Positions 9,625-18,376 of a stretch of 64,000 bases of DNA are shown here, piece after piece. The stretch covers positions 1-64,000 of the forward strand of contig NZ_JAFIWC010000007.1 of NCBI RefSeq assembly GCF_017163755.1. The letters run 5' to 3'. Source of the DNA: Xanthomonas sp. (lineage in GTDB: Bacteria; Pseudomonadota; Gammaproteobacteria; Xanthomonadales; Xanthomonadaceae). Position numbers and translations under genes: made by a program. The notes beneath the pieces were generated by a model. It saw only the letters and a list, made by a program, of their open reading frames with translations, searched no databases and was not told where the DNA came from. Position 1 is the first letter of the stretch. Each line of letters starts with the position of its first letter.

Positions 9625-10347
9625 ATGCAGCCGATCGAACTGAAAGACCCGGCCGGATTCGCCGAGGAATTCCTGCGCCTGACGCTGCTGCAGGGGTTCC
9701 AGTCGCTGACCAAGCGCGATCTTGAATTGCTCATCTTCGTGCTGCTGGAACGCGACGGCGCGATCTCGCGCAGCGATTCCAACAACACCGTGGCGATGCA
9801 GCTGCGGCTGACGCCGGCCAAGGTCAAGGGCCTGCGCCGCGACGGTTACGCGCGCTGGCGCGCGCTGGTGCCGGAGGAAGGCGACGCCGCGCTGGAGCGC
9901 ATCGTGGCCACGGTGCTGACCGAGGACAACCTGCGCTCGGGGGCCAAGCACGTCAGCGAGCGCAGCAAGAAGGACGGCTTCCTGGCGGTGCGGATCGAGC
10001 ATCCGGACGACCAGCAGCGCTTCGAGCAGGCGATCATCGACGTCGGCGCGATGCCGGTGTACGAGCGCAACCGCGAGGTGGTGGCGGTACGCTTCGACAC
10101 CCTGCTGAAGATCGCCGAACGCTGGGGCTACCTGCAGCAGGAGCCGGAGAAGATCGTGCGCGAGCTGGAAAAGCTCACGCCCACCGCCGAGGAAGTGGCC
10201 GACCTGTTGAAGAAGGACGTCGGCAAGCTACGCTGGGAGGACGTGCGGCGCGCGCTCAACAGCCTCGGGGCCAAGGCCATCGCCAGCACCGCCGAAGGGG
10301 GATTGAAGGGCCTGCTGAAGCTGGCCTTTCCGTTCATTCCCGGCTGA
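9625..10347 (+). CDS. Uncharacterised 240-aa protein with HTH-like N-terminal part
   Basis: I do not recognise a named family. The 240-residue product has no signal peptide or membrane segment and should be cytosolic. Residues ~24-80 (SLTKRDLELLIFVLLERDG, then SNNTVAMQLRLTPAKVKGLRRDG) look like a winged-helix or helix-turn-helix DNA-binding region. The C-terminal third is rich in charged helices and ends with a small glycine/alanine and phenylalanine-rich tail (GLKGLLKLAFPFIPG). A good Shine-Dalgarno (GGAGGGG) precedes ATG 9625. Stands alone between the lactonase-like gene and the EF-hand gene; codon usage fits its neighbours. Confidence 0.75.
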   Translation: MQPIELKDPAGFAEEFLRLTLLQGFQSLTKRDLELLIFVLLERDGAISRSDSNNTVAMQLRLTPAKVKGLRRDGYARWRALVPEEGDAALERIVATVLTEDNLRSGAKHVSERSKKDGFLAVRIEHPDDQQRFEQAIIDVGAMPVYERNREVVAVRFDTLLKIAERWGYLQQEPEKIVRELEKLTPTAEEVADLLKKDVGKLRWEDVRRALNSLGAKAIASTAEGGLKGLLKLAFPFIPG

Positions 10348-10392
10348 GCGCCGCCGCCGCGCCCGTTCCCGATCCGCCACCGGAGACCACGT

Positions 10393-10800
10393 TTGTCCAT
10401 GCAACGCACTGCCTTGATCCTGGCCCTGGGCCTGACCGCGGCCAGCACCGCCCCGCTGCACGCGCAGAACCTGAAGGCGACCTCCGAAGCGGTCGCCGAA
10501 CCGTTGCGCGAGGCGCCGCTCATCATCGTCTCGCAGCCGCTGGCCGGCGGCGAGGTCACCCATCAGGCGAAGGTGCAGGTCGGCGCCGGCGAGGCGCCGG
10601 TGACGGTGCGCTCGATCCAGCCCAATGCCGTGGTCGGCGACTACCGCATCGACTTCGATGCGCTGGACAGCGACCGCGACGGCTACCTCAGCCGCAGCGA
10701 GGCGCAGGCCAACCCGGCGCTGGCCGACGAATTCAATGCGCTGGACACCGCGCACAGCGGCCGCCTGAGCCGCGAGCAGCTGGCCGGCTGGCTCAAGTAG
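10393..10800 (+). CDS. Exported EF-hand domain protein
   Basis: A 135-residue protein with a signal peptide (MQRTALILALGLTAASTAPLHAQ) and a C-terminal EF-hand pair: DFDALDSDRDGYLSRSEAQ is a canonical calcium loop (D-x-D-x-D-G-x-[I/L]-x-x-x-E), and NALDTAHSGRLSREQL is a degenerate second loop. It is probably a periplasmic calcium-binding protein of unknown role. The start is interesting: GGAGA at 10382-10386 lies 6 bases from TTG 10393 but 12 from ATG 10399, so initiation at TTG is favoured by spacing; both give the same signal peptide. Confidence 0.85.
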   Translation: MSMQRTALILALGLTAASTAPLHAQNLKATSEAVAEPLREAPLIIVSQPLAGGEVTHQAKVQVGAGEAPVTVRSIQPNAVVGDYRIDFDALDSDRDGYLSRSEAQANPALADEFNALDTAHSGRLSREQLAGWLK

Positions 10801-11129
10801 GTCCCACCGCCTGCGCAACGGGGGCGCCGGGTAGCGCTCGGGCCATCGGTCACGGCAGCAGGCGCAGCGGCAGCGACTTGCTTCGCCTGCCGCGGCCCGC
10901 GGAGCGTGGCCGGTGGCCCGACACCAGGCGTACCCACAGCGGCCCACCGGCTTCCTGCAGGAGCGGCTTCAGCCGCGACCGGCAACCCACGGCCACGTCG
11001 AGCCGTGCCTGCTCGGCCGACGCCTCCACAACAGCGATCCGCGCCTGCGTAGCTTCGTAAGAGCGCCGCAGGCGCGATCGCGAAGCGGCAGGCGCCTTGC
11101 CGGATCCGCCACGCCCACCCGCAGCGCGC
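10801..11129. other. 329-bp intergenic region with two single REP-like arms
   Basis: Between the EF-hand gene and the convergent ubiquinone hydroxylase gene. It contains one REP arm at about 10955-10980 (GGAGCGGCTTCAGCCGCGAC) and a degraded one at about 11057-11080 (GTAAGAGCGCCGCAGGCGCG). No ORF here has convincing coding character, and no terminator with a T-run is visible. Confidence 0.6.
10955..10980. repeat. Single REP-like arm
   Basis: One unpaired copy of the REP arm core GGAGCGGCTTCAGCCGCGAC; the usual inverted partner is absent within 100 bases. The first bases read CTGCAG instead of TGTAG. Confidence 0.75.
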
Positions 11130-12308
11130 CTACACCCCGGACGCGCGCTTCCAGAACCCGTGCAGCATCCCCGGCAGCGCGCTGGCCAGCCCCAGCAGCG
11201 GGCCGCGCAGCAGGGTCAGGTGCATCTCGTCGTTGGAGAACAGGCGGTTGATCGCCTCGAAACCGTAGGCGGCCACCGCGTTGTCGCTGCGCCGCCCGCG
11301 CGCCCAGCGCGCCAGCCGGTGCGGCGCCGACCAGTCGACCCGCCGCGCCTGCGCCTGGCGCACCTGCGCCGCCAGCGCGCTCACGTCGCGCAGGCCCAGG
11401 TTCACGCCCTGACCGGCCAGCGGATGCACCACGTGCGCGGCATCGCCCAGCACCAGCAGGCGGCCGCGGTGGTACTCGTCCACCAGCTGCCGGCGCAGCG
11501 GGAAGCCGGCCCGCGGCGACAGCGCGCGCACCGCGCCCAGGCGCGCGCCGAAGGCCTGGGTCAGCTCGCGTCCGAACGCCGCGTCGTCCAGCGCCAGCAC
11601 CCGCGCCGCCTCGGCGTCGGGCAGGGTCCATACGATCGAACTGCGGCCGTCGGCGAACGGCAGGAACGCCAGCGGCCCGCCCGGCAGGAAGCGCTGCCAG
11701 GCGGTGTCCTGGTGCGGCTGTTCGGTCTGCACGAAGGCGACCACGCCGCGTTGCCCATAGTCGTGCGCCACCGCGGTCAGCCCGGCCAGCTGGCGCAAGG
11801 TGGAATCGGCGCCGTCGGCGGCGATCGCCAGCCGCGCATCGAGCCGGCTGCCGTCGTCCAGGCGCAGCCGCACCCGCTCGTCCAGCTGCTCCACCGCGTC
11901 CACCCGCGCCGGGCAATGCAGTTCCACCCCGGCGCCGGGCAGGGCCGCCCACAGGCGTTCGACCAGCAGCGCGTGTTCGACGATCCAGCCCAGTTGATCG
12001 CGCCCCAGCGCGTCGGCGTCGAAGGCCAGTTCGCCACCGCCGCCGGCATCCCACACGCGCATGCGCCGATACGGGGTCGCGCGCCGGGCCAGCACCTGCG
12101 GCCACACGCCCAGCGCCTGCAGCAGCGCCGCGTTGTCCGGGGCGAACGCGTAGACGCGCAGGTCCGGCTCGGCCTGCGACCAGCGCGGCGGCTCGCGCCC
12201 TTCCACCAGCGCCACCGCCAGGCCCTCGGCGGCCAGCGCCAGCGCGCAGGCCGCGCCGACCACGCCGCCGCCGACCACCACCGCGTCCAGCGGTCCGCGC
12301 CGGCTCAT
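11130..12308 (-). CDS. UbiH/UbiF/VisC/COQ6 family FAD monooxygenase
   Basis: A 392-residue flavoprotein hydroxylase acting on the ubiquinone ring. N-terminal Rossmann dinucleotide motif VVVGGGVVGAACALALAAEG, the internal DG motif near IAADGADSTLR, and the FAD-ribityl motif GDAAHVVHPLAGQGVNLGLRD near residue 290, all standard for the family. It overlaps the stop of the upstream ubiH-like gene by four bases (ATGA), so the two are translationally coupled. Which ring carbon it hydroxylates (C5 as UbiI, C6 as UbiF) cannot be told; the ORF is open a little further upstream but the ATG at 12308 fits the overlap. Confidence 0.93.
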   Translation of the reverse strand: MSRRGPLDAVVVGGGVVGAACALALAAEGLAVALVEGREPPRWSQAEPDLRVYAFAPDNAALLQALGVWPQVLARRATPYRRMRVWDAGGGGELAFDADALGRDQLGWIVEHALLVERLWAALPGAGVELHCPARVDAVEQLDERVRLRLDDGSRLDARLAIAADGADSTLRQLAGLTAVAHDYGQRGVVAFVQTEQPHQDTAWQRFLPGGPLAFLPFADGRSSIVWTLPDAEAARVLALDDAAFGRELTQAFGARLGAVRALSPRAGFPLRRQLVDEYHRGRLLVLGDAAHVVHPLAGQGVNLGLRDVSALAAQVRQAQARRVDWSAPHRLARWARGRRSDNAVAAYGFEAINRLFSNDEMHLTLLRGPLLGLASALPGMLHGFWKRASGV

Positions 12309-13516
12309 GCGCCGGCTCCGCGGCACAGCTGCGGCACGTCGCCGCGGAACCCCATCGCGCCGCCGACCAGGAACGACTGCAGCGGCGCGGCCTGCGCCGC
12401 CGCCAGCAGGCCCACGCTGCGCAGCGGGCGCAGCAGCGGCGCCGGATTGGCGGTCAGCCGCGCCAGGCCGCCGGAGAAGGTCACGGTACGCTGGCGGTCC
12501 TGCTCGCGGCGCTGCGCATAGCGCTGCAGCAGCGCCGGCGCGCCGGCGTCGTCCGCCTGCTCGATCGATTCGGCCAGGGTCAGCGCGTCGCGCAGGCCCA
12601 GGTTGAAGCCCTGCGCGCCGAGCGGATGCAGGGTCTGCGCGGCGTTGCCGAGCAGCACCGCGCGCGCGCCGGTCAGGCGTTCGGCCAGCACCTGCACGAT
12701 CGGATAGGCGCTGCGCTCGCCGCTGCCCAGCAGGCGCCCGACCCGCCAGCCCAACGCATCCTGCAGGCGCTGCAGCCAGGCGGCCTCGTCGAGCGCGGCG
12801 ACCGCGTCGGCCTGTTCGGCGGCCACGGCGTGGACCGCGCCGTAGTGGCGGTCGCCGCGCGGCAGCAGCGCGGTCGGGCCGTCGTCGCGGAAGCGCTCGT
12901 AGGCGGTGCCGTCGGGCTGGCGGCTGCCGCGCACGCGGGCGACGAACAGGGTCTGGCGGAAATCGTGGCGGTTGGCGCCGATGCCCAGCGCGGCGCGCAC
13001 CGCGCTGGCGGTGCCGTCGGCGCCGACCAGCAACCGGCTCTCCAGCACCTGGGTGGCGCCGTCGTGGGCGATGCGCACGCGGCGCAGGCCGTCGTCGCCG
13101 TCTTCGTCCAGGCCGAGGAACTGCGCCGGCCGGTAGCGGGTGACGCTGCGCAGTTCCGCCAGGCGCGCTTCCAGCGCCTCGCCGAAGTCGCGCGCCACCA
13201 CCACCTGGCCGAACGCCTCGCGCCCGTAGTCGGCCGCGTCCAGCCGGACCCGGCCGAAATCGCCGGCGCGGCTGACGTGGATGCGGCGGATCGGCCCGGT
13301 CGGCGCGCGCAAGCGCTGCATCACCCCCAGAGCGCTCAGCGCGTTGACCGTGGCCGCGGCGAAACTGAGGTTGCGCTGGTCGAACACCGGCGGCAGCGCG
13401 CCCGGCGGCGCGGCCTCGACCAGGCCCACGTCCACCCCCAGCCGGTCCAGCGCGATGGCCAGGCTGGCGCCGACCAGGCCGCCGCCGACGATCACCACAT
13501 CATGTCGTTTGCTCAT
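12305..13516 (-). CDS. ubiH: 2-octaprenyl-6-methoxyphenol hydroxylase (UbiH-type)
   Basis: A 403-residue FAD-dependent monooxygenase of ubiquinone biosynthesis. It has VVIVGGGLVGASLAIALDRLG at the N terminus, GADGTASAVR in the middle, and LLGNAAQTLHPLGAQGFNLGLRD near residue 300; the GNAAQTLHP version of the last motif is what distinguishes UbiH from its paralogues. First gene of a two-gene minus-strand unit with the second hydroxylase. Start MSKRHDVVIVGGG at 13516 puts the dinucleotide motif at the usual distance. The membrane-peripheral enzyme acts with the Ubi complex (family knowledge). Confidence 0.9.
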   Translation of the reverse strand: MSKRHDVVIVGGGLVGASLAIALDRLGVDVGLVEAAPPGALPPVFDQRNLSFAAATVNALSALGVMQRLRAPTGPIRRIHVSRAGDFGRVRLDAADYGREAFGQVVVARDFGEALEARLAELRSVTRYRPAQFLGLDEDGDDGLRRVRIAHDGATQVLESRLLVGADGTASAVRAALGIGANRHDFRQTLFVARVRGSRQPDGTAYERFRDDGPTALLPRGDRHYGAVHAVAAEQADAVAALDEAAWLQRLQDALGWRVGRLLGSGERSAYPIVQVLAERLTGARAVLLGNAAQTLHPLGAQGFNLGLRDALTLAESIEQADDAGAPALLQRYAQRREQDRQRTVTFSGGLARLTANPAPLLRPLRSVGLLAAAQAAPLQSFLVGGAMGFRGDVPQLCRGAGA

Positions 13517-13815
13517 CCGGCCATGATACGACCGTCGCCCGAATCGACGGTGATCCCGCCGCGCGCATCCGCTGATGCGATGCACATCCGCCGCGGCCCG
13601 TGCGCGCGCCCTGGACGATGCGCGCGCTCGGCACCGCGCCGGCGGCGGCCTGGCCGGAAGGAGCGCGCGACGCGGCATGGCGAACGCCTCGCCGGCGCGG
13701 CAACCGCATCGACCCGCTGCGCCGCCGGACCATGGCCGCGCCTGTGCGCAGCGCTCCTGCGGCGCAGCGGGCGCCGGTGGCTTAGAATGCCCCCCTGCCC
13801 GAGGAGCCCCGCATC
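13517..13815. other. 299-bp divergent intergenic region
   Basis: Lies between ubiH (minus) and the membrane-protein gene (plus) and must hold both promoters. I looked for a cobalamin riboswitch because of the adenosyltransferase downstream, but the conserved B12-box core is not present. AT-richer bases near 13780-13795 (TTAGAATGCCC) could be a -10 region for the plus-strand gene. Confidence 0.4.
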
Positions 13816-14409
13816 ATGACCGCCACGCCACAACGCCTACTCGTCCTGTTCGTGTTGATGCTGCTGATGATGGCCAGCCGCGCGCACCCGTTCGAACATT
13901 TCACCCCGCCGGACGCCTCCTGGGCGGCCTTCTTCATCGGCGGGTTCTACCTGCGCAGCTGGTCGCGCTGGGCGTTCCCGCTGCTGATGGCGCTGGCGGT
14001 GGCGATCGACTGGTTCGTCATCACCCAGCAGGGGCTCAGCTTCTGGAACCACTACTGCGTCTCGCCGGCCTACTGGTGCCTGGTCCCGGCCTACCTGACG
14101 CTATGGCTGGGCGGGGCGTGGCTGCAGCGGCACTACGCCGGCGCCAGCTGGGCCGCGCTGGGCCGGCTGGCCGCGGCGCTGGTGGTGTCGGTGGCGCTGT
14201 GCCAGCTGATCGCGCAGGGCAGCTTCTACTGGATCAGCCGCAGCGTCAGCGAGCCGACCCTGGCCGGCTGGTGGAAGAACTACACCGACTGGCTGCCGCC
14301 CTACCTGCTCACCACCGCGGTCTACACCGGCATCGCCGCCGCGCTGCTGGTCGCCGCCGAGCGGATCGCGCCGCTGCTGCCGCAGGCCGGGAAACGGCTG
14401 GACCACTGA
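13816..14409 (+). CDS. Multi-pass membrane protein, ECF S-component-like
   Basis: A 197-residue integral membrane protein with about five or six hydrophobic helices. The N-terminal segment SRAHPFEHFTPPDASWAAFFIGGFYL recalls the DUF6580/ECF-type S-component opening, in which a conserved proline/phenylalanine motif precedes GGxYL. It also carries WNHYC and CVSPAYWC. It is followed only 6 bases later by the PduO-type cobalamin adenosyltransferase gene, so a role in cobalamin or corrinoid uptake is plausible but not shown. Good GAGGAG-type Shine-Dalgarno before ATG 13816. Confidence 0.8.
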   Translation: MTATPQRLLVLFVLMLLMMASRAHPFEHFTPPDASWAAFFIGGFYLRSWSRWAFPLLMALAVAIDWFVITQQGLSFWNHYCVSPAYWCLVPAYLTLWLGGAWLQRHYAGASWAALGRLAAALVVSVALCQLIAQGSFYWISRSVSEPTLAGWWKNYTDWLPPYLLTTAVYTGIAAALLVAAERIAPLLPQAGKRLDH

Positions 14410-14415
14410 CCGGCG

Positions 14416-14970
14416 ATGGGCAACCGCCTTTCGAAGATCTATACCCGCACCGGCGACGACGGCAGCACCGGCCTGGGCGACGGCAGCCGCACCGGCAAGG
14501 ACTCGGCGCGGGTGGCCGCCTACGGCACCGTCGACGAGGCCAATTCGGCGATCGGCCTGGTGCTGGCCGCCGCCGTGCCCGACGACATCCGCGCGCTGCT
14601 GACCGCGATCCAGCACCAGCTGTTCGACCTGGGCGGCGAGCTGTGCATCCCCGGCCACGCCGCGATCCAGGCCGCCGACATCGACGCGCTGGAACGGCAC
14701 CTGGACCGCCACAACGACCCCCTGCCGCCGCTGAAGGATTTCATCCTGCCGGCCGGCGGCGAGGCCGCGGCGCGCTGCCACCTGGCGCGCACCATCGTCC
14801 GCCGCGCCGAGCGCGAAACCGTGGCGCTGGCGCGCCAGGAGCCGGTGCGCCCGGAAGCGGTGCGCTATCTCAACCGCCTGTCCGACCTGCTGTTCGTGCT
14901 GGCGCGGGTGCTGGCGCGCGCCGACGGCCAGGGCGAAGTGCTCTGGCGCCACGACCGCCGCCAGGCCTGA
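14416..14970 (+). CDS. Cob(I)alamin adenosyltransferase, PduO type
   Basis: A 184-residue ATP:cob(I)alamin adenosyltransferase of the PduO/MMAB class, which makes adenosylcobalamin from reduced corrinoid and ATP. The ATP-binding N terminus IYTRTGDDGSTGLGDG, the segment AYGTVDEANSAIG, and the C-terminal motif ARTIVRRAERE plus YLNRLSDLLFVLAR are all family hallmarks; trimeric five-helix bundle expected. Six bases downstream of the membrane-protein gene and probably cotranscribed with it and with the deacetylase-like gene that follows 34 bases later. Confidence 0.95.
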   Translation: MGNRLSKIYTRTGDDGSTGLGDGSRTGKDSARVAAYGTVDEANSAIGLVLAAAVPDDIRALLTAIQHQLFDLGGELCIPGHAAIQAADIDALERHLDRHNDPLPPLKDFILPAGGEAAARCHLARTIVRRAERETVALARQEPVRPEAVRYLNRLSDLLFVLARVLARADGQGEVLWRHDRRQA

Positions 14971-15004
14971 CCATGGCCGGCGCATCGCGCACCGAAGTGC
15001 CGCC

Positions 15005-15913
15005 ATGCTGATCTACACCCACCCTGCCTGCCTGGGCCACGATCCCGGCCCGGAGCATCCGGAACGCCCGGACCGGCTGCGCGCGGTCACCGAGGCGCTG
15101 CGCGAGGCGTTTCCGGAACTGGAATGGCGCGAGGCGCCGCTGGCCAAGCTCGGCGACCTGTCGCGGGTCCACGACAAGGCGTTGATCGACGAGGTGCTCA
15201 GCGCCGACGTCGACGGCCGGCGCATGCTCGACATCGACACGGTGATCTCGCCGGGCTCGCGCACCGCCGCGTTGCGCGCGGCCGGCGCCGGGCTGGCGGC
15301 GGTGGATGCGGTGATGCTCGGCGAGACCGACACCGCGTTCTGCGCGGTGCGCCCGCCCGGCCACCACGCCACCGGCCAGGCCGCGATGGGCTTCTGCCTG
15401 TTCAACAACATCGCCGTCGCCGCTGCCCACGCCCGCGACAAGCACGGCCTGGAGCGCATCGCGATCGTCGACTTCGACGTGCACCACGGCAACGGCACCC
15501 AGGCGATCTTCGAGCGCGACCGGACCGTGCAGTACCTGAGCACCCACCAGTCCGGGCTGTTCCCCAACTCCGGCGGCGTGCACGAACGCGGCGTGGGCAA
15601 CGTGCACAACGCGCTGCTGCCGCCGGGCAGCGGCGGGTTCCGCTTCCGCAACACCTGGGCCGACCAGATGCTGCCGCTGCTGGACGGCTTCAAGCCGCAG
15701 CTGCTGCTGATCTCGGCCGGCTTCGACGCGCACATGCGCGACCCGCTGGCCGACCTGATGCTGGAAAGCGAGGACTTCGGCTGGCTGACCGCCGAACTGC
15801 GCGCCCTGGCCGGGCGGCATGCGCGCGGCAGGGTGGTGTCGATGCTGGAAGGCGGCTACGACCTGCAGGCGCTGCGCGAGGCCAGCGTCGCCCACGTCGG
15901 CGCCCTGCGCTAG
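15005..15913 (+). CDS. Histone deacetylase family protein
   Basis: A 302-residue zinc hydrolase of the HDAC/acetoin-utilisation (AcuC/AphA) family, likely removing acetyl groups from polyamines or lysines. Motifs in order: HPERPDRLRAV near 20, RPPGHHA near 118 with the catalytic His pair, DFDVHHGNGTQ near 158 with the Asp and His zinc ligands, and SAGFDAH near 239 with the third ligand Asp. The active site looks complete, and length is typical. It sits between the adenosyltransferase and lptD; no functional link is obvious. Confidence 0.94.
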   Translation: MLIYTHPACLGHDPGPEHPERPDRLRAVTEALREAFPELEWREAPLAKLGDLSRVHDKALIDEVLSADVDGRRMLDIDTVISPGSRTAALRAAGAGLAAVDAVMLGETDTAFCAVRPPGHHATGQAAMGFCLFNNIAVAAAHARDKHGLERIAIVDFDVHHGNGTQAIFERDRTVQYLSTHQSGLFPNSGGVHERGVGNVHNALLPPGSGGFRFRNTWADQMLPLLDGFKPQLLLISAGFDAHMRDPLADLMLESEDFGWLTAELRALAGRHARGRVVSMLEGGYDLQALREASVAHVGALR

Positions 15914-16030
15914 GGCCTGTCGCCGAAGGGCGGGCGGATGAACCCCGGCCCCTGCCCGGAAACGCCTTCATTGCCCCTATGCGTGGGATGGGGCAAGCTA
16001 GCGGCCGTTTTAGCCCGATACCTGACGCGC

Positions 16031-18376
16031 GTGCGCCGAGCCCTCCGCCTGCTACCTCTTCCGTTCAGTATCGCCCTTTGCCTGCCGGCAATGGCCGCGG
16101 AGAAGCCACCGAATTGGGGGCTGTGCCCCGCGACCGACGTGCTGCCGAAATTCGACGACGCGCCCAAGGTCGATCCGAAGATCGCCGCGATCCGCGACCA
16201 GCAGCCGACCGACATCGAAGGCGACCAGCTCTCAGGCACCACCACCACGCCCAACTACCAGGGCAACGTGGCGCTCAAGCGCGGCGACCAGTTCCTGGGC
16301 ACCGACAACCTGCGTTTCGACACCGAGACCGGCAACTACATCGCCGAAGGCCACGTGCGCTACCAGGACTCGTCGATCCGCATGGTCGCCGAGCGCGCCG
16401 AGGGCAACCAGGACACCGACACGCACAAGATCACCGACATCCGCTACCAGCTGATCGACCGCCGCGGCAACGGCAAGGCCGATTCGGTCGACCTGCAGGG
16501 CGCGCTCGGGCAGATGCACCGCTCCACCTACACCACCTGCGACCCGTCGCAGCGGGTGTGGGAACTGCATGCGCCGGAGATCGACGTGGACAACGACGAG
16601 GGGTTCGGCACCGCGCGCAACGCCATCCTCAAGATCGGCAACGTGCCGGTGCTGTACGCGCCGTGGTTCAAGTTCCCGATCGACGACCGCCGCAGCAGCG
16701 GCTTCCTGTTCCCGGCGGTGGGCTTCTCCGGGCGCAACGGCTTCGACTACATGCAGCCGTACTACCTCAACCTGGCGCCGAACTACGACGCCACGCTGTA
16801 TCCGCGCTACATGAGCGACCGCGGCTTCATGCTGGGCAGCGAGTTCCGCTACCTGTACGACGGCGGCAAGGGCGAGCTCGAGGCCGCCTACCTGCCCAGC
16901 GACAAGCTGCGCGACAAGGACCGCGGCAAGTTCGAGTACATCGGCTACCACAACATCGATTCGCACTGGCAGGCGCGCGCGTCGATCGCCTGGGTCAGCG
17001 ACGAGCGCTACACCGAGGACTTCTCCAACCGCCTGCTCGGCACCTCCATCTCCAACCTGCAGAGCACCATCGGCGTCTACGGCACCGGCGAGAACTGGAC
17101 CGGCGGGCTGATGGCCGACCGCTGGCAATTGACCGACTACACGCTGACCGAGGCGTCGCTGCCCTACAACCGGCAACCGCGCGCCTTCGTCAACTGGGAC
17201 CGCTCGTTCGGCAACTGGTTCGAGGCCGGCGTCTATGCCGAAGCGGTGCGCTTCGTGCACGACGACGTACACCAGAAGGATGTCGAAAACGAACGCACCG
17301 GCGAGGTGACCGAGATGCCCGGCGGGTCGCGCCTGGACCTCAAGCCCTACATCTCGATGCCGCTGGCCGGCGCCGCCTGGTTCTTCAATCCGACCCTGGC
17401 CTGGCGCTACACCGCCTACCAGCTCGAAGACGACCTGGCCGACACCCTGGGCGGGGACACCTCGCCGTCGCGCAGCCTGCCGATCGCCACCGTCGACACC
17501 GGCCTGTACTTCGACCGCGACACCCGCTTCGGCGACACCAACTACCTGCAGACCCTGGAGCCGCGGCTGTTCTACCTGTACACGCCGTACCGCAACCAGG
17601 ACGACCTGCCGATCTTCGACACGCGCGAGTTCACCTTCAGCTGGGGCCAGCTGTTCCGCGACTCGCGCTACACCGGCGCCGACCGCCAGAACGACGCCAA
17701 CCAGCTGACCCTGGCGCTGAGCTCGCGGCTGCTGCGGCAGAACGACGGCAAGGAGAAGCTCTCGGTCAGCCTGGGCCAGATCCTGTACTTCACCGATTCG
17801 CGGGTCAGCCTGCCGGGCAGCGACACCAGCATCGAACAGGGCAAGTCGGCCTGGATCGCCGACGCCAACTACATGATCAACGACCGCTGGACCATAGGTA
17901 CCACCTACCAGTGGGACCCCAAGTACCGGCGCAAGGACCTGGCCAGCTTCCGCACCCGCTATCTGCTGCCGGGCGACGGCATCGTCAACCTGAGCTACCG
18001 CTTCCGCCGCGACCTGCTCGAGCAGGCCGATCTGTCGTTCCTGTATCCGATCAACCCCACCTGGAGCGTGGTCGGCCGCCACTACTACTCGATCGAAGAC
18101 AAGAAGTCGCTGGAAACCATCGCCGGCGTGCAGTGGGACAGCTGCTGCCTGGCGGTGCGCGCGCTGGCGCGGCGCTACGTGCGCAATCGCGAAGGCGACC
18201 TGGATACCGCGTTCCAGGTCGAGTTCGTGCTGAAGGGACTCTCCTCGCTTGGCCAGGACACGGACCGCGTTCTGCGCCGTGCTATTCTCGGCTACAACCG
18301 CGACGACCTGTACTTGGTCCCGCCCAGCAACACCACGACCGATCCGGACGATTACGATCCGAACCAGATTCCATGA
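16031..18376 (+). CDS. lptD: LPS-assembly protein LptD
   Basis: The outer-membrane beta-barrel that, with lipoprotein LptE, inserts lipopolysaccharide into the outer leaflet. The N-terminal jellyroll (LptA-like) domain covers about residues 60-200 and the large C-terminal barrel the rest. All four cysteines of the rearranging disulfides are visible: in NWGLCPAT, TTCDPS and the adjacent pair in WDSCCLAV. I chose GTG 16031 because it gives a clean signal peptide (RRALRLLPLPFSIALCLPAMAA); ATG 15938 would add 31 residues before it. It starts the lptD-surA-pdxA-rsmA run, with an ATGA overlap to surA. 781 residues from this start. Confidence 0.96.
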   Translation: MRRALRLLPLPFSIALCLPAMAAEKPPNWGLCPATDVLPKFDDAPKVDPKIAAIRDQQPTDIEGDQLSGTTTTPNYQGNVALKRGDQFLGTDNLRFDTETGNYIAEGHVRYQDSSIRMVAERAEGNQDTDTHKITDIRYQLIDRRGNGKADSVDLQGALGQMHRSTYTTCDPSQRVWELHAPEIDVDNDEGFGTARNAILKIGNVPVLYAPWFKFPIDDRRSSGFLFPAVGFSGRNGFDYMQPYYLNLAPNYDATLYPRYMSDRGFMLGSEFRYLYDGGKGELEAAYLPSDKLRDKDRGKFEYIGYHNIDSHWQARASIAWVSDERYTEDFSNRLLGTSISNLQSTIGVYGTGENWTGGLMADRWQLTDYTLTEASLPYNRQPRAFVNWDRSFGNWFEAGVYAEAVRFVHDDVHQKDVENERTGEVTEMPGGSRLDLKPYISMPLAGAAWFFNPTLAWRYTAYQLEDDLADTLGGDTSPSRSLPIATVDTGLYFDRDTRFGDTNYLQTLEPRLFYLYTPYRNQDDLPIFDTREFTFSWGQLFRDSRYTGADRQNDANQLTLALSSRLLRQNDGKEKLSVSLGQILYFTDSRVSLPGSDTSIEQGKSAWIADANYMINDRWTIGTTYQWDPKYRRKDLASFRTRYLLPGDGIVNLSYRFRRDLLEQADLSFLYPINPTWSVVGRHYYSIEDKKSLETIAGVQWDSCCLAVRALARRYVRNREGDLDTAFQVEFVLKGLSSLGQDTDRVLRRAILGYNRDDLYLVPPSNTTTDPDDYDPNQIP

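Noticed and set aside
13517-13815. Cobalamin riboswitch before the PduO operon
   Set aside because: The conserved B12-box is missing and the region is short.
15938-16030. N-terminal extension of LptD from ATG 15938
   Set aside because: It would put 31 non-hydrophobic residues before a good signal peptide; GTG 16031 is preferred, though the ATG cannot be fully excluded.
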